This document shows positions 1-7,866 of a stretch of DNA of 18,658 bases, piece after piece. The stretch is from assembly GCA_902773035.1 (NCBI GenBank), contig CACYDB010000110.1, positions 1-18,658 of the forward strand, in the 5' to 3' direction. The translations under genes and the position numbers were made by a program. Position 1 is the first letter of the stretch. Each line of letters opens with the position of its first letter. The stretch comes from an uncultured Ruminococcus sp. GTDB taxonomy: Bacteria > Bacillota > Clostridia > Oscillospirales > Acutalibacteraceae. The notes beneath the pieces were generated by a model. The model was given only the letters and a program-made list of their open reading frames with translations, had not been told where the DNA came from and did no database searches.

Positions 1-10
1 TCTAAAGTTG

Positions 11-57
11 ACCCTCTCCCGCCTCATTTCATTCGGCACCCTCCCCCGAGGGAGGGC
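11..57. repeat. Palindromic intergenic repeat, REP-like (partial)
   Basis: This stretch has a 7-bp perfect inverted repeat, CCCTCCC at 39-45 and GGGAGGG at 50-56, with a CCGA loop. It is preceded by a GC-rich block (CCCTCTCCCGCC at 12-23) and a CATTTCATTCGGCAC spacer. Read on the minus strand, the order 'GGGAGGGTGCCGA...GAGGCGGGAGAGGGT' resembles the dispersed palindromic intergenic elements common in gut Clostridia, which I recognise by pattern only. Neither strand has a T-run after the hairpin, so it is a poor terminator. It lies downstream of the histidine kinase gene and its terminator. The copy may continue beyond the window. Confidence 0.4.
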
Positions 58-85
58 TTAGCGCATTATCAAAACTTACATTTTA

Positions 86-134
86 GACAAACAAATTCCC
101 GACGGTACCTATACATCATAGATACCGTCGGGAA
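86..134 (-). terminator. Rho-independent terminator of the hybrid kinase gene
   Basis: A 12-bp perfect stem (TTCCCGACGGTA at 96-107 pairing with 123-134) encloses a 15-nt loop. On the minus strand it is followed by TTTGTTTGTC. It begins 27 bases after the kinase stop codon. The plus-strand side is followed by ATTAATTTTTA, so it could act in both directions. Confidence 0.8.
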
Positions 135-161
135 ATTAATTTTTATGTTACATAAAGCTAT

Positions 162-3065
162 CTACTCGAGAGAAAAATTCAGAAGTCCGTCAAGCAGCTT
201 CATCATCTCCGGAATATCGTACGGCTTCGCGAGGTGTCCGTTCATTCCCGCCTCGAGAGAGATTTTGCGATCCTCCTCAAAGGCGTTAGCCGTTACCGCG
301 ACAATCGGTATCTCAGCCTTTTTCTTATCCTCAAGACAGCGAATCCTCTTTGCCGCCTCGTAACCGTTCATCACGGGCATACGGATATCCATAAGCACGG
401 CGTCGTAGTAGCCGCCCTCGGACTTTTCGACCATTTCCACGGCGAGAGCGCCGTTCTCCGCTATCTCAACCTCAAAGCCCGCGTTTTCAAGGATGGAAAC
501 AGCTATCATCCTGTTGACATTATTATCCTCAACAAGCAGCAGCCGCTTGCCCGAGAAGTTATACTCGGCTTCACCGTTCTGCGACGGGGACTGAGGATCG
601 TTATTAAAGCTGTCGGAGGAACGCTTCTTATCCGTATTTATCTTGCACGGAATAGTGACTGTAAACTCAGAGCCCACTCCGCGCTTTGAGCTGACGGTTA
701 TCGTACCTCCCAGCAAATCAACTATGTTTTTGGTGATCGCCATACCCAGACCTGTACCCTGGATCTCGCTTACCTCACTGTTTTGCTCACGGGCAAAGGC
801 TTCAAAAATGTGCTCCTGAAATTCCTCGCTCATTCCGATTCCCGTATCACTGATCCTGAACTCAAAGCTTGCGCGGTCTTCCCCGTCCCCGTGATTCTCG
901 GTTACGGTAAAGCTTACGGTACCGCCCTCGTGAGTGAATTTAACGGCGTTTGACAGGATATTGAGCAATACCTGATTAAGCCTGAGCCTGTCGGTGACAA
1001 TATCCTCGTGTATAATTTCTGTATCAATATTGAGGTAAAGCTTCTCCGATTTGGCGTTTGAGGTGATGATCGTCCATATATCGTTGAGCAGATCGGGAAG
1101 GTGAACGTCGCCCTCCTCAATGCTCATTTTGCCGCTCTCGATCCTGCTCATATCAAGCACGTCGTTTATCAGAGAGAGCAGATGACGGCTCGAAATGGTT
1201 ATCCTGCCGAGATAATCACGCACAAGACTCTTGTTGTCGATATTTCTCTGAGCCATAGCCGTAAAGCCTACTATCGCGTTCATAGGCGTCCGTATATCGT
1301 GGGACATACTGTTGAGAAATCTTGTTTTGGCTTTATTGGCGTGCTCAGCCGTATTGAGCGCCTCGGACAGCGCCTCCTTACTCCTCGCGAGCTCAGCGTT
1401 TTTCTCCTCAAGCGCCGCGGCGGCTGACTGAGTGACGGCGATCTGCCTCTTTTTATGCCGTGAGTCGTGCGCCATAAAGAAGATGATCATAGCGATGATA
1501 AGGAGCAGAATAATGATCACGAATACGATATTGTCGCTCAGCGCGTCAACAAGACCGTAGGTATACAGATCCGCGGAGTATTTGTACTCGATATTCTGCG
1601 AATACTCCGTTCCGATGATATTGAGTCCGCGGTTGACAAGCTTGAGCAAGCCCTCGTTGCCGATCGCTACGCCGAAGCAACGATCCTCGACAACGTTTGA
1701 CTGACGGGTGGACAAGCCGCGGTACTCGATGTTTTTGAGAATATCGGTCGCGCGCAGTCCGCCGAGAACGGTATAGTTGACCTTGTCATCATTGACCGCG
1801 TTAAGACATTCCTCTATCGAATCAAAAAAGGTGATTTTAGCGTCGGGAAAATTGTTCTTGACGAAGTAGTACATCATCTTGTTATTTTTGTTGACCGAGA
1901 AGGTATGCTCGGCGTTGGGATTATAATCGCCCTTATACACGATCTCGGTGATCGCGGAGATCACGGCGTTCGACGGATACAAGCCGCTTTCCTCGTAATA
2001 GTAAAGTCCTCCGCCGACGGGAAAGCACAGGTCGATCTTCCCTCGGCTCATCTCCCTGATCATATCGTCGTAATTATCAAACCCGCGGTAATTCACGCGG
2101 ACATTCAGAGCGCCTACGCGATTGAGGATAATAGGCACGATATCCTTGACCAAGCCGTTGGGGTTGCCGTTTTCATCGGTATCGCTCATCGGGAGGAATT
2201 TGTTGAGGTAGCCGACGTTTAAGGTATCGTGAGTTTTAAGCCAATCCTTTTCGGCTGCGGAATAGGCTCGGCTGCTGACGCTCCTTGAATAATACTTTGA
2301 GCGCAGTGAATTGATGTAATGCGGTTCCTCGGCGTCAAGCATAAGCTGAGCGGTGTTGAGCTCTTCGAGCAGGTCGCCGCGTTTTTTATTTACGCACAGA
2401 TAATAGTCGGATGAACCGAAGGCGCAGATGATCTCGGCGTGATCCCTGCCGTATGAGCCGTCGCCCTCGGCGACGTACAAATCCGTTTTCTTCTGGTCAA
2501 AGGACGCGAAAAGATCCTTGTAATCGTCAAAGATTACTACCTCGGCGTTGACCTTGTGATCCTTCAGATACTTTTTGAGCACATCGACCATCGCGCTGTT
2601 GAGCACGGCGATTTTTTTGCCGTTGAGAGTTTTAGGCTCGGCGGTCACGGAATCGTCCGTATCGTGCTTGACGAGGTTATAATTTTCTCTGCCCATCGGC
2701 AAGTCGGGATAGCCGATCAGATCCTTGCGTTCTTCCTTATAGGCGAGACCTGCGATCAGGTCTATCTCGCCGTCGAGCAGCTTTTGGTACAAATCGCTGA
2801 ATTCGCCGTAAACATACTCGTATACCCAGCCCGTGTACTCGGAGAGCTTGAGATAATACTCGTAGGCGTAGCCATTTCTGACGGTATTCTCACTCGCGCC
2901 CTCCTGAAAGACCTCGTTTTCGTAGTATCCGACCTTAACCTTTTTGAGTTGAGTGTGATCGCCCTGCGCGGACGCGGGAAATACGCTGAGAAGCGTCGTC
3001 AAGATCAGTATTATAACAGCCGCGACTACGCTGTGGCGGCTTATTGAATTGCGCTTTAAAAACAT
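162..3065 (-). CDS. Hybrid sensor histidine kinase with tandem solute-binding sensor domains
   Basis: A membrane-bound hybrid histidine kinase. Numbered from the upstream ATG at 3071: signal peptide/anchor 13-35; two SBP_bac_3-type periplasmic-binding folds in series, about 43-262 and 283-495; one transmembrane helix 514-533; a coiled coil about 545-582; HisKA with the phospho-acceptor His591 in SMSHDIRTP; HATPase with N708 (N box), DTGIG and GTGLGMAI; and a C-terminal receiver domain with phospho-acceptor Asp895 (VLMDIRMP), Thr927 and Lys949. All catalytic residues are present. Such tandem SBP domains usually bind amino acids or other small solutes outside the cell; the ligand here is unknown. 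There is no separate DNA-binding output domain and no response regulator in the window, so signal probably passes on through a phosphotransfer protein or an unlinked regulator. I chose the second ATG (3065) because AAGGAG sits 7-8 bases before it but only 1 base before the first ATG. It has its own promoter and terminator. Confidence 0.93.
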   Translation of the reverse strand: MFLKRNSISRHSVVAAVIILILTTLLSVFPASAQGDHTQLKKVKVGYYENEVFQEGASENTVRNGYAYEYYLKLSEYTGWVYEYVYGEFSDLYQKLLDGEIDLIAGLAYKEERKDLIGYPDLPMGRENYNLVKHDTDDSVTAEPKTLNGKKIAVLNSAMVDVLKKYLKDHKVNAEVVIFDDYKDLFASFDQKKTDLYVAEGDGSYGRDHAEIICAFGSSDYYLCVNKKRGDLLEELNTAQLMLDAEEPHYINSLRSKYYSRSVSSRAYSAAEKDWLKTHDTLNVGYLNKFLPMSDTDENGNPNGLVKDIVPIILNRVGALNVRVNYRGFDNYDDMIREMSRGKIDLCFPVGGGLYYYEESGLYPSNAVISAITEIVYKGDYNPNAEHTFSVNKNNKMMYYFVKNNFPDAKITFFDSIEECLNAVNDDKVNYTVLGGLRATDILKNIEYRGLSTRQSNVVEDRCFGVAIGNEGLLKLVNRGLNIIGTEYSQNIEYKYSADLYTYGLVDALSDNIVFVIIILLLIIAMIIFFMAHDSRHKKRQIAVTQSAAAALEEKNAELARSKEALSEALNTAEHANKAKTRFLNSMSHDIRTPMNAIVGFTAMAQRNIDNKSLVRDYLGRITISSRHLLSLINDVLDMSRIESGKMSIEEGDVHLPDLLNDIWTIITSNAKSEKLYLNIDTEIIHEDIVTDRLRLNQVLLNILSNAVKFTHEGGTVSFTVTENHGDGEDRASFEFRISDTGIGMSEEFQEHIFEAFAREQNSEVSEIQGTGLGMAITKNIVDLLGGTITVSSKRGVGSEFTVTIPCKINTDKKRSSDSFNNDPQSPSQNGEAEYNFSGKRLLLVEDNNVNRMIAVSILENAGFEVEIAENGALAVEMVEKSEGGYYDAVLMDIRMPVMNGYEAAKRIRCLEDKKKAEIPIVAVTANAFEEDRKISLEAGMNGHLAKPYDIPEMMKLLDGLLNFSLE

Positions 3066-3127
3066 TTTCATTCTCCTTCCCCGCAGAATGTTTATCTATT
3101 ATCACAAATCAGAAATTAGTTATGTAA

Positions 3128-3156
3128 ATTATAATACATTTTTAGAATAAAATCAA
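3128..3156 (-). promoter_or_regulatory. Sigma-A promoter of the hybrid kinase gene
   Basis: On the minus strand, TTGATT (-35, 3151-3156) and TATAAT (-10, 3128-3133) are separated by 17 bases. The predicted start is near 3121, giving a leader of about 55 bases. This supports the kinase being its own transcription unit. Confidence 0.7.
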
Positions 3157-3217
3157 CAAAATTCTGCAATATTTTCTGCGAATTTTATTACATTGTATAA
3201 AATCTAATTTCCAAGCA

Positions 3218-3245
3218 AAACGCCCTCGGTCAAAACACCGAGGGC
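3218..3245 (-). terminator. Rho-independent terminator of the STAS-kinase gene
   Basis: A 9-bp perfect stem (GCCCTCGGT 3222-3230 with ACCGAGGGC 3237-3245) has a 6-base loop and is followed on the minus strand by GTTTTGCTT. It lies 36 bases beyond the stop codon. Confidence 0.8.
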
Positions 3246-3281
3246 TGTATAACTATTATTCTAATTTAGAAATTTACGTTG

Positions 3282-4415
3282 TTATTTTGAGAGAATTTGC
3301 TTGAGCGCGTCAACGTTCGGAACAACTACGGCTCTCAAAAGCTGTTCAATGATAGCCGGACCTCTCTGAGCGGCGCCCGGGAAATCGGGAATCAGCAGTA
3401 CGACATTGAACGCGAATACCAGTCCGATCATCTTTATATACTGCTCTAAACGCTCGGGATCGGTAATGCCCGAATACATAGCCAAAAACTTCTGCCCTAC
3501 CTCAACGCACAACTCGGGATCAATTCCGACGCTCATCTTAGTCGTTTCGGGACTGCTCTGAGAGCCTACAAGCAAGTCACGGTAGACGGAAGCTACGTCA
3601 TAAACGGGCAGTCCGCGTGTAAGCTCGCCCATATCAATGAGCATAAGCTCGCCGTTGTTGATCATAATGTTGCCCGGGTGCAGATCTCCGTGCACAAGCG
3701 TGTCGCAGTCAGCCATTGAGCTTACGAGCTCCTTGAGGATTTCTACCTCCTCGGGCGTACACAGCTCGAGCAGTACGGGATCGCAGGCTCTCTTCATCAG
3801 CAGATCCTTGAGCTTTTCGACGGAACCGTCGTCAATTACGGTGGAGTGGAGCTTCTTCGCAAGCTCGGCGTACTTCATAATATACTCGTCGCGGCGCTCG
3901 GGCTCATTCGTAATAGCGTGTCCGAGCGTGTCTGAGTTCATAGCCTCATAGACAACGCCGTAGCTGTCGCCGACCTTTACGGTATCAAAGGCGATCGCGG
4001 TCGGGATACCCGCCACAAACGCCGCCTTGGCGTAAGCTCGCTCACGGTCGATTATCTCGAGCGGATGCTTCGAGCTGTAAACCTTGACGATAGTCTCGTC
4101 ATCGAGGCGGTATACGGTACCGTTGCCGCCTTGACCGAGGACTTCCTTGCCCTCTACGCTGATCTCGCGCAGAGCCTTCCTGACGTTGAGAATAGTTGTA
4201 AAGCCCGTAACGTCAAGAATATCGTACACCTCGGGGCTGACGTTGAGGATAGTTACCTCGCCTACAGCTTTTGTAAGCCTGAGCAGGATTCGCAGTCCCG
4301 CGGATGAAATATATTCAAGCCCGGCCGCGTCAACCTCCTTGGGCAGCGCAGTCATAATCTCCTTCTCAAATTCAGGCGCGTTTTTTGAGTCGATTTTTCC
4401 TTTGATATGATACAT
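3282..4415 (-). CDS. STAS domain fused to APH-like phosphotransferase (TIGR02172-like)
   Basis: A 377-residue soluble protein with two parts. Residues 1-85 form a STAS (anti-sigma-factor-antagonist) domain with the YISSAGLR motif; Ser38 aligns with the phosphorylated serine of SpoIIAA/RsbV. Residues about 90-345 are an aminoglycoside-phosphotransferase-like kinase: glycine-rich loop GQGGNGTVY (94-102), candidate ATP lysine Lys111, catalytic loop VHGDLHPGN (241-249, Asp244, Asn249) and metal-binding LIDMGE (Asp261). This matches the phosphotransferase family known as TIGR02172 (first named from Fibrobacter paralogues). The substrate is unknown; the STAS half suggests partner-switching signalling rather than drug resistance. 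A longer frame opens at 4517, but the ATG at 4415 is preceded by ACGGAGG with 5-base spacing and the extra residues are not STAS-like, so 4415 is the start. Promoter and terminator both flank it, so it is monocistronic. Confidence 0.88.
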   Translation of the reverse strand: MYHIKGKIDSKNAPEFEKEIMTALPKEVDAAGLEYISSAGLRILLRLTKAVGEVTILNVSPEVYDILDVTGFTTILNVRKALREISVEGKEVLGQGGNGTVYRLDDETIVKVYSSKHPLEIIDRERAYAKAAFVAGIPTAIAFDTVKVGDSYGVVYEAMNSDTLGHAITNEPERRDEYIMKYAELAKKLHSTVIDDGSVEKLKDLLMKRACDPVLLELCTPEEVEILKELVSSMADCDTLVHGDLHPGNIMINNGELMLIDMGELTRGLPVYDVASVYRDLLVGSQSSPETTKMSVGIDPELCVEVGQKFLAMYSGITDPERLEQYIKMIGLVFAFNVVLLIPDFPGAAQRGPAIIEQLLRAVVVPNVDALKQILSK

Positions 4416-4457
4416 AATTACCTCCGTAAAATTATCTGTTTTACATTCACGGAACAT

Positions 4458-4486
4458 ATAATACCAAAAAACATAATGAAAATAAA
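4458..4486 (-). promoter_or_regulatory. Probable extended -10 promoter of the STAS-kinase gene
   Basis: On the minus strand TGGTATTAT (4458-4466) forms an extended -10. The -35 region at 4481-4486 (TTTATT, 17-base spacing) is weak. The predicted start is about 35 bases before the ATG. It lies in the gap between the preceding gene's terminator and this gene. Confidence 0.45.
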
Positions 4487-4522
4487 GTATTTTTTCAATA
4501 ATACAAATTATTTTCACCCATT

Positions 4523-4556
4523 CCGATAGAAAAGGCTCGGCAAAAACCGAGCCTTT
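4523..4556 (-). terminator. Rho-independent terminator of the GH3 gene
   Basis: A 10-bp perfect stem (AAAGGCTCGG 4531-4540 with CCGAGCCTTT 4547-4556) has a 6-base loop and a short U-rich tail (TCTATC) on the minus strand. It lies 14 bases beyond the stop codon of the GH3 gene. Confidence 0.8.
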
Positions 4557-4570
4557 AGCTGTAAGATTGT

Positions 4571-7009
4571 TTACTTAACCTTGATCGTAACCTTCTTGTT
4601 AACCGACTTTTTGTTATAGTTCCGACCGCCGTCAGAGGTGATTTTAACTGTGAGCTTATATGTTCCCTTCTTTGCTGATTTCCACTTTTTAAAGGTGATA
4701 ACGCCCTTTGAATTGATCTTTACATACTTCTTGATTTTCTTGGGAACGCTTTTGAGCTTGAAGGAGAGCTTGCCCTTTGCCTTGCTGACAGTAACCGCCT
4801 TAACGGTCTGATTCTTCTTTTTAAGCTTTGAGAGCTTTACCTTCTTGGCGGCAACCTTGACAGTCATAGGATTCTTTGCTTTCGCGATAGTAAAGCTCTT
4901 TACAAGCTTGCCGCTGTAAGCGCCCTTACCTGTAATAATAATCTCCGCTTTACCCGCGTTAACATTGTTTGAGTAAGCCGCGTCGTAATCCGTACCTGAT
5001 ACGAGAACCTTGTCTCCGTCCTTAACGGTAAGAGCGAGGGTTATGCTCTTGCCCGTATAAGTCGCGTTCTTAACGCCCGTAACGTCGCAGGCTGTAATAT
5101 CCTTAACGTAAGTAAGACCGTAGCCTCTCTCGTAAAGGTTCTCGCCTGTGAAGCTGTATTCATCGTCGAGCTTGGGGATATTGATCGGAAGCTTCGCGGT
5201 AGGCGCGTCGTCAGCGCTGTACATCATATACATAGCGACAGGCATATTGGGACCGTACTTCTGAATCTCAGATTCCTTATCCTCGGGCAAGATATTCATA
5301 CCCGCGTCGAGATAAGCGATCATAATGGCGTCAGCCTTCTGATAACGAGCCGCGTCATAGGGCAGGCTGTTTGATAAAACGATGAACTTGCCGCCTTGTG
5401 AGTGGATTTTCTCCTCGATTTTATCGGCGAGCTGAGCGTTAGCGTTTTTCAGTCCCGACGCTCCCGAAACCTCGGATACATACACAACGTTATCCGCTTT
5501 GTCAATCAGAGCCAGAACATCATCCTCAGCCTGCTTGTAGAATGACACCACCTCGGCGGATGAACCGTTGGGAAGCTTACCGTCAGCCTCGAGCTTCTTG
5601 ATGCCGTATACCATTGAATTGACCTCGTTGTTATACGGTACGAGCACGAGAGTTTTCTCGTTCTCCTTGGTCAGAGGCAGAGTGTTGTTATCGTTCTTAA
5701 CGAGAGTGATAGCCTTCTTTGTGAGCTCCCACTCTCTCGCGTGAGTTTTCTTGGTGCCGACGTGATTGACCGCGTAGTCGATCTTGCTCTCAATATCGGT
5801 TGAGCTGTAGGCGTCGAGCAGACCGTTCTTCTCCTTTAATTTCAGGATCCTCATAACCGCGGTGTTGATTTTATCCATTGAGATATCGCCGCCGTCAGCC
5901 TTCTGAGCGACTGTCGAGATATAGGAATCCATATTGGCGAAGCCTTCCTTTGTCGTCGTATCAACGGGCATAAGGAGAATATCAACTCCCGCTTCGATCG
6001 CAAGCTTAGCGGCGTCAATTTTGTTGAAATGCTTGCCTACGGCGTCCATCTCCATAGCGTCGGTGATAACTACGCCGTCGTAGCCGAGCTTTTCGCGGAG
6101 AACGCCTGTAATAATATCGTCGGAAAGCGTGGCGGGAACATATACCTCCTCGCCGTCGGAAATCGAAGTGTACTTATCCTTTTCGATCTGGGGATACTGG
6201 ATATGAGCTGTCATAATCATCTGCGAGCCCGCTTCAACGCAAGCCTTGAAGGGTACGAGCTCGTTGCTCATAAGCTCGTCTAAGGACTTGTCAACCATCG
6301 GCAGTCCCGTATGGCTGTCTGTATCGGTATCGCCGTGACCGGGGAAATGCTTGAGCGTTGAGATAACGCCCGTATCGTTGAGCGCTTTTACAAACGCGCT
6401 GCCCTGCTGAGCGACGATCTGAGGATCGTCCGAGAATGAGCGAGTGCCGATTACGGGATTCGCGGGATTGTTGTTGACGTCAACTACGGGTGAGAAGTCA
6501 ACGTTGATTCCGAGCGCCGCGCACTCATTACCTACGCTTGAGGCTACCTCGGCTGTAACATCGGTATCGTTGATGGCGCCGAGGGACATATTGCCCATCC
6601 AGGTCGTGCCGTGAGCAAGGCGTGAAACTGTGCCGCCCTCCTGATCTGTAGCGATAAGAAGCTGAGTATGAGCGGAGTTTGAAGCGTTAGCCTTCTGGAG
6701 CTGATCGACAAGTTTTACGGTCTGAGCGTTGTCAACGATATTCTGACCGTAGAGGATCACGCCGGAATAGCCGTGCTTACTGAGAGTAGCTGAAATATCC
6801 TCCGTAATCTCGGTAACGTTAGTCTTTTCCCCCGCCTCGTCCGTACTGTAGCGGAACGCGGGCATAATCATCTGGCTGACCTTATCCTCGGTGCTCATTG
6901 AGGCGAAGACCTCATCCGCTTTAGTCTGAGCTGAGGCGGTAGTCGCGATTACAAAAATCGAACCAAGCATTACGACCGCGAGAAACGCGGCAAATAATCT
7001 TTTTTTCAT
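4571..7009 (-). CDS. Secreted GH3 beta-N-acetylhexosaminidase (NagZ-like) with lysine-rich tail
   Basis: An 812-residue exported glycoside hydrolase of family 3. It probably removes terminal beta-linked GlcNAc from muropeptides or other glycans outside the cell. A signal peptide ends at Ala27 (TTASA). The GH3 barrel covers about 30-400 with KHFPGHGDTDTDSH (220-233) carrying the Asp231-His233 acid/base dyad typical of NagZ enzymes, and the nucleophile Asp317 in VITDAMEM. A second GH3 domain covers about 430-635. After it come an Ig-like module (about 637-711, ending in FTIAKAK) and a C-terminal domain of 100 residues holding 33 lysines and only one acidic residue. That tail is far beyond a usual NagZ and may bind anionic cell-wall polymers. 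The start at 7009 was preferred over the ATG at 7057 because AGGAG stands 8 bases before it and the signal peptide begins there. The gene has its own promoter and terminator. Confidence 0.9.
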   Translation of the reverse strand: MKKRLFAAFLAVVMLGSIFVIATTASAQTKADEVFASMSTEDKVSQMIMPAFRYSTDEAGEKTNVTEITEDISATLSKHGYSGVILYGQNIVDNAQTVKLVDQLQKANASNSAHTQLLIATDQEGGTVSRLAHGTTWMGNMSLGAINDTDVTAEVASSVGNECAALGINVDFSPVVDVNNNPANPVIGTRSFSDDPQIVAQQGSAFVKALNDTGVISTLKHFPGHGDTDTDSHTGLPMVDKSLDELMSNELVPFKACVEAGSQMIMTAHIQYPQIEKDKYTSISDGEEVYVPATLSDDIITGVLREKLGYDGVVITDAMEMDAVGKHFNKIDAAKLAIEAGVDILLMPVDTTTKEGFANMDSYISTVAQKADGGDISMDKINTAVMRILKLKEKNGLLDAYSSTDIESKIDYAVNHVGTKKTHAREWELTKKAITLVKNDNNTLPLTKENEKTLVLVPYNNEVNSMVYGIKKLEADGKLPNGSSAEVVSFYKQAEDDVLALIDKADNVVYVSEVSGASGLKNANAQLADKIEEKIHSQGGKFIVLSNSLPYDAARYQKADAIMIAYLDAGMNILPEDKESEIQKYGPNMPVAMYMMYSADDAPTAKLPINIPKLDDEYSFTGENLYERGYGLTYVKDITACDVTGVKNATYTGKSITLALTVKDGDKVLVSGTDYDAAYSNNVNAGKAEIIITGKGAYSGKLVKSFTIAKAKNPMTVKVAAKKVKLSKLKKKNQTVKAVTVSKAKGKLSFKLKSVPKKIKKYVKINSKGVITFKKWKSAKKGTYKLTVKITSDGGRNYNKKSVNKKVTIKVK

Positions 7010-7061
7010 AGCTTTCTCCTTTGCTTGATTTATTATTTGATCGTGATAATTCCACACAAAA

Positions 7062-7090
7062 ATTATATCATTTTAAACCCGATAATACAA
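7062..7090 (-). promoter_or_regulatory. Extended -10 promoter of the GH3 gene
   Basis: On the minus strand TGATATAAT (7062-7070) is a full extended -10. A partial -35, TTGTAT (7085-7090), lies 17 bases upstream. The leader is about 45 bases. The -35 falls inside the loop of a short hairpin that follows the second sortase gene. Confidence 0.6.
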
Positions 7091-7110
7091 CCGTATTTTT
7101 GAAAATCGGG
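7072..7110 (-). terminator. Possible weak terminator of the pilus operon
   Basis: CCCGAT (7078-7083) can pair with ATCGGG (7105-7110) across a 21-base loop, followed on the minus strand by TTTAAAATG. The stem is short and the loop long, so termination here may be leaky. It begins 3 bases after the second sortase stop codon. Confidence 0.35.
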
Positions 7111-7113
7111 AGC

Positions 7114-7866
7114 TTATTTTTTCTCGCAGATAACTAAAAATCTGTCAAAGCCTCCCTTGCTGTTAGACACGCAGGTCATAAGAGTCAGGAGCCTTTTGCC
7201 CTTCTTGATATAAAAGTCCCCGGACTGCTTTTCGGTGACGATCTTTGTATCAATTACGGTGTAGGAAATTTTCTGCCAGTAGTTCTTGACTGTCACGGTG
7301 TCGCCGACGCTCATTCCACGCAGATTGTCAAAGAAAACTCTGCCCCTGTAGCCCGTATGACCCGCTATACAGCAGTTTGTGTCGCTCATATCGAGCGGCA
7401 GAGAGGTGTTGCACATATGCGCCGCGCCTATACTCATTATGCTGTTATTCGCGCCGAGGTAGATCGGCAGCGACATACCGATCGCGGGAGCGGAGATGTA
7501 TCCGAATACGCCGTTGGTCACACCGTAGTCGGAGAGCCTCAGCGCCGCCTTGGTGTAATCGCTGGTATTGATGGTGCCCTGATTGTCAATGAGGCTTTTG
7601 TTATATTTTACCGACGCCTTTCTCAGAGCCTCAACGTCAACGTTCATCTTTTCAGCGGATGAAACGGCGGCTGACTCCTTGCCCTTGGGCTTTGATTTTT
7701 TCGGATCATTCACGCTGTCGTAGATACGGTCGAACTCCTCAATGACGGATTCCGCCTCACGCTTACCGATTTCGACGGATACGGGCTGATAAAGCGTCAG
7801 GATCAGCCCCGCGATAAGCATAAGAGTGGCGATGACGATTAGAACTCTTTTCAGATACTTGTTCAT
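7114..7866 (-). CDS. Second sortase of the pilus locus, lid-less
   Basis: A 250-residue membrane-anchored transpeptidase of the sortase superfamily. An N-terminal anchor helix (about 8-26) is followed by a variable linker and the catalytic beta barrel (about 118-248). The triad is visible: His170 in IAGHTGYRG, Cys232 in TLMTC and Arg242 in FDRFLV. It differs from the neighbouring pilus sortase: there is no DP(F/W) lid motif before the barrel, no C-terminal transmembrane helix, and TLMTCVS replaces TLLTCTP. It could therefore attach the finished pilus to peptidoglycan, or process the protein with the unusual sorting signal in this operon; both are inference. The class is uncertain (class C-like without lid, or class B/D-like). 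Its ATG overlaps the TGA of the upstream sortase (ATGA), so the two are translationally coupled. A GGGGGAGAG ribosome binding site lies inside the end of that gene. Confidence 0.88.
   Translation of the reverse strand: MNKYLKRVLIVIATLMLIAGLILTLYQPVSVEIGKREAESVIEEFDRIYDSVNDPKKSKPKGKESAAVSSAEKMNVDVEALRKASVKYNKSLIDNQGTINTSDYTKAALRLSDYGVTNGVFGYISAPAIGMSLPIYLGANNSIMSIGAAHMCNTSLPLDMSDTNCCIAGHTGYRGRVFFDNLRGMSVGDTVTVKNYWQKISYTVIDTKIVTEKQSGDFYIKKGKRLLTLMTCVSNSKGGFDRFLVICEKK

Noticed and set aside
71..84. AAAACTTACATTTT, repeated exactly at 8798-8811
   Set aside because: A 14-base match in AT-rich intergenic DNA with no shared flanks; not enough for a repeat or attachment site.
2556..3047. Plus-strand open frame of 163 codons opposite the kinase sensor domain
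   Set aside because: Fully antisense to a clear SBP-domain coding region, with no motif and no promoter.
3282..4415. Aminoglycoside resistance phosphotransferase
   Set aside because: The kinase motifs are APH-like, but fusion to a STAS domain and the TIGR02172-like pattern point to a signalling or housekeeping role rather than resistance.
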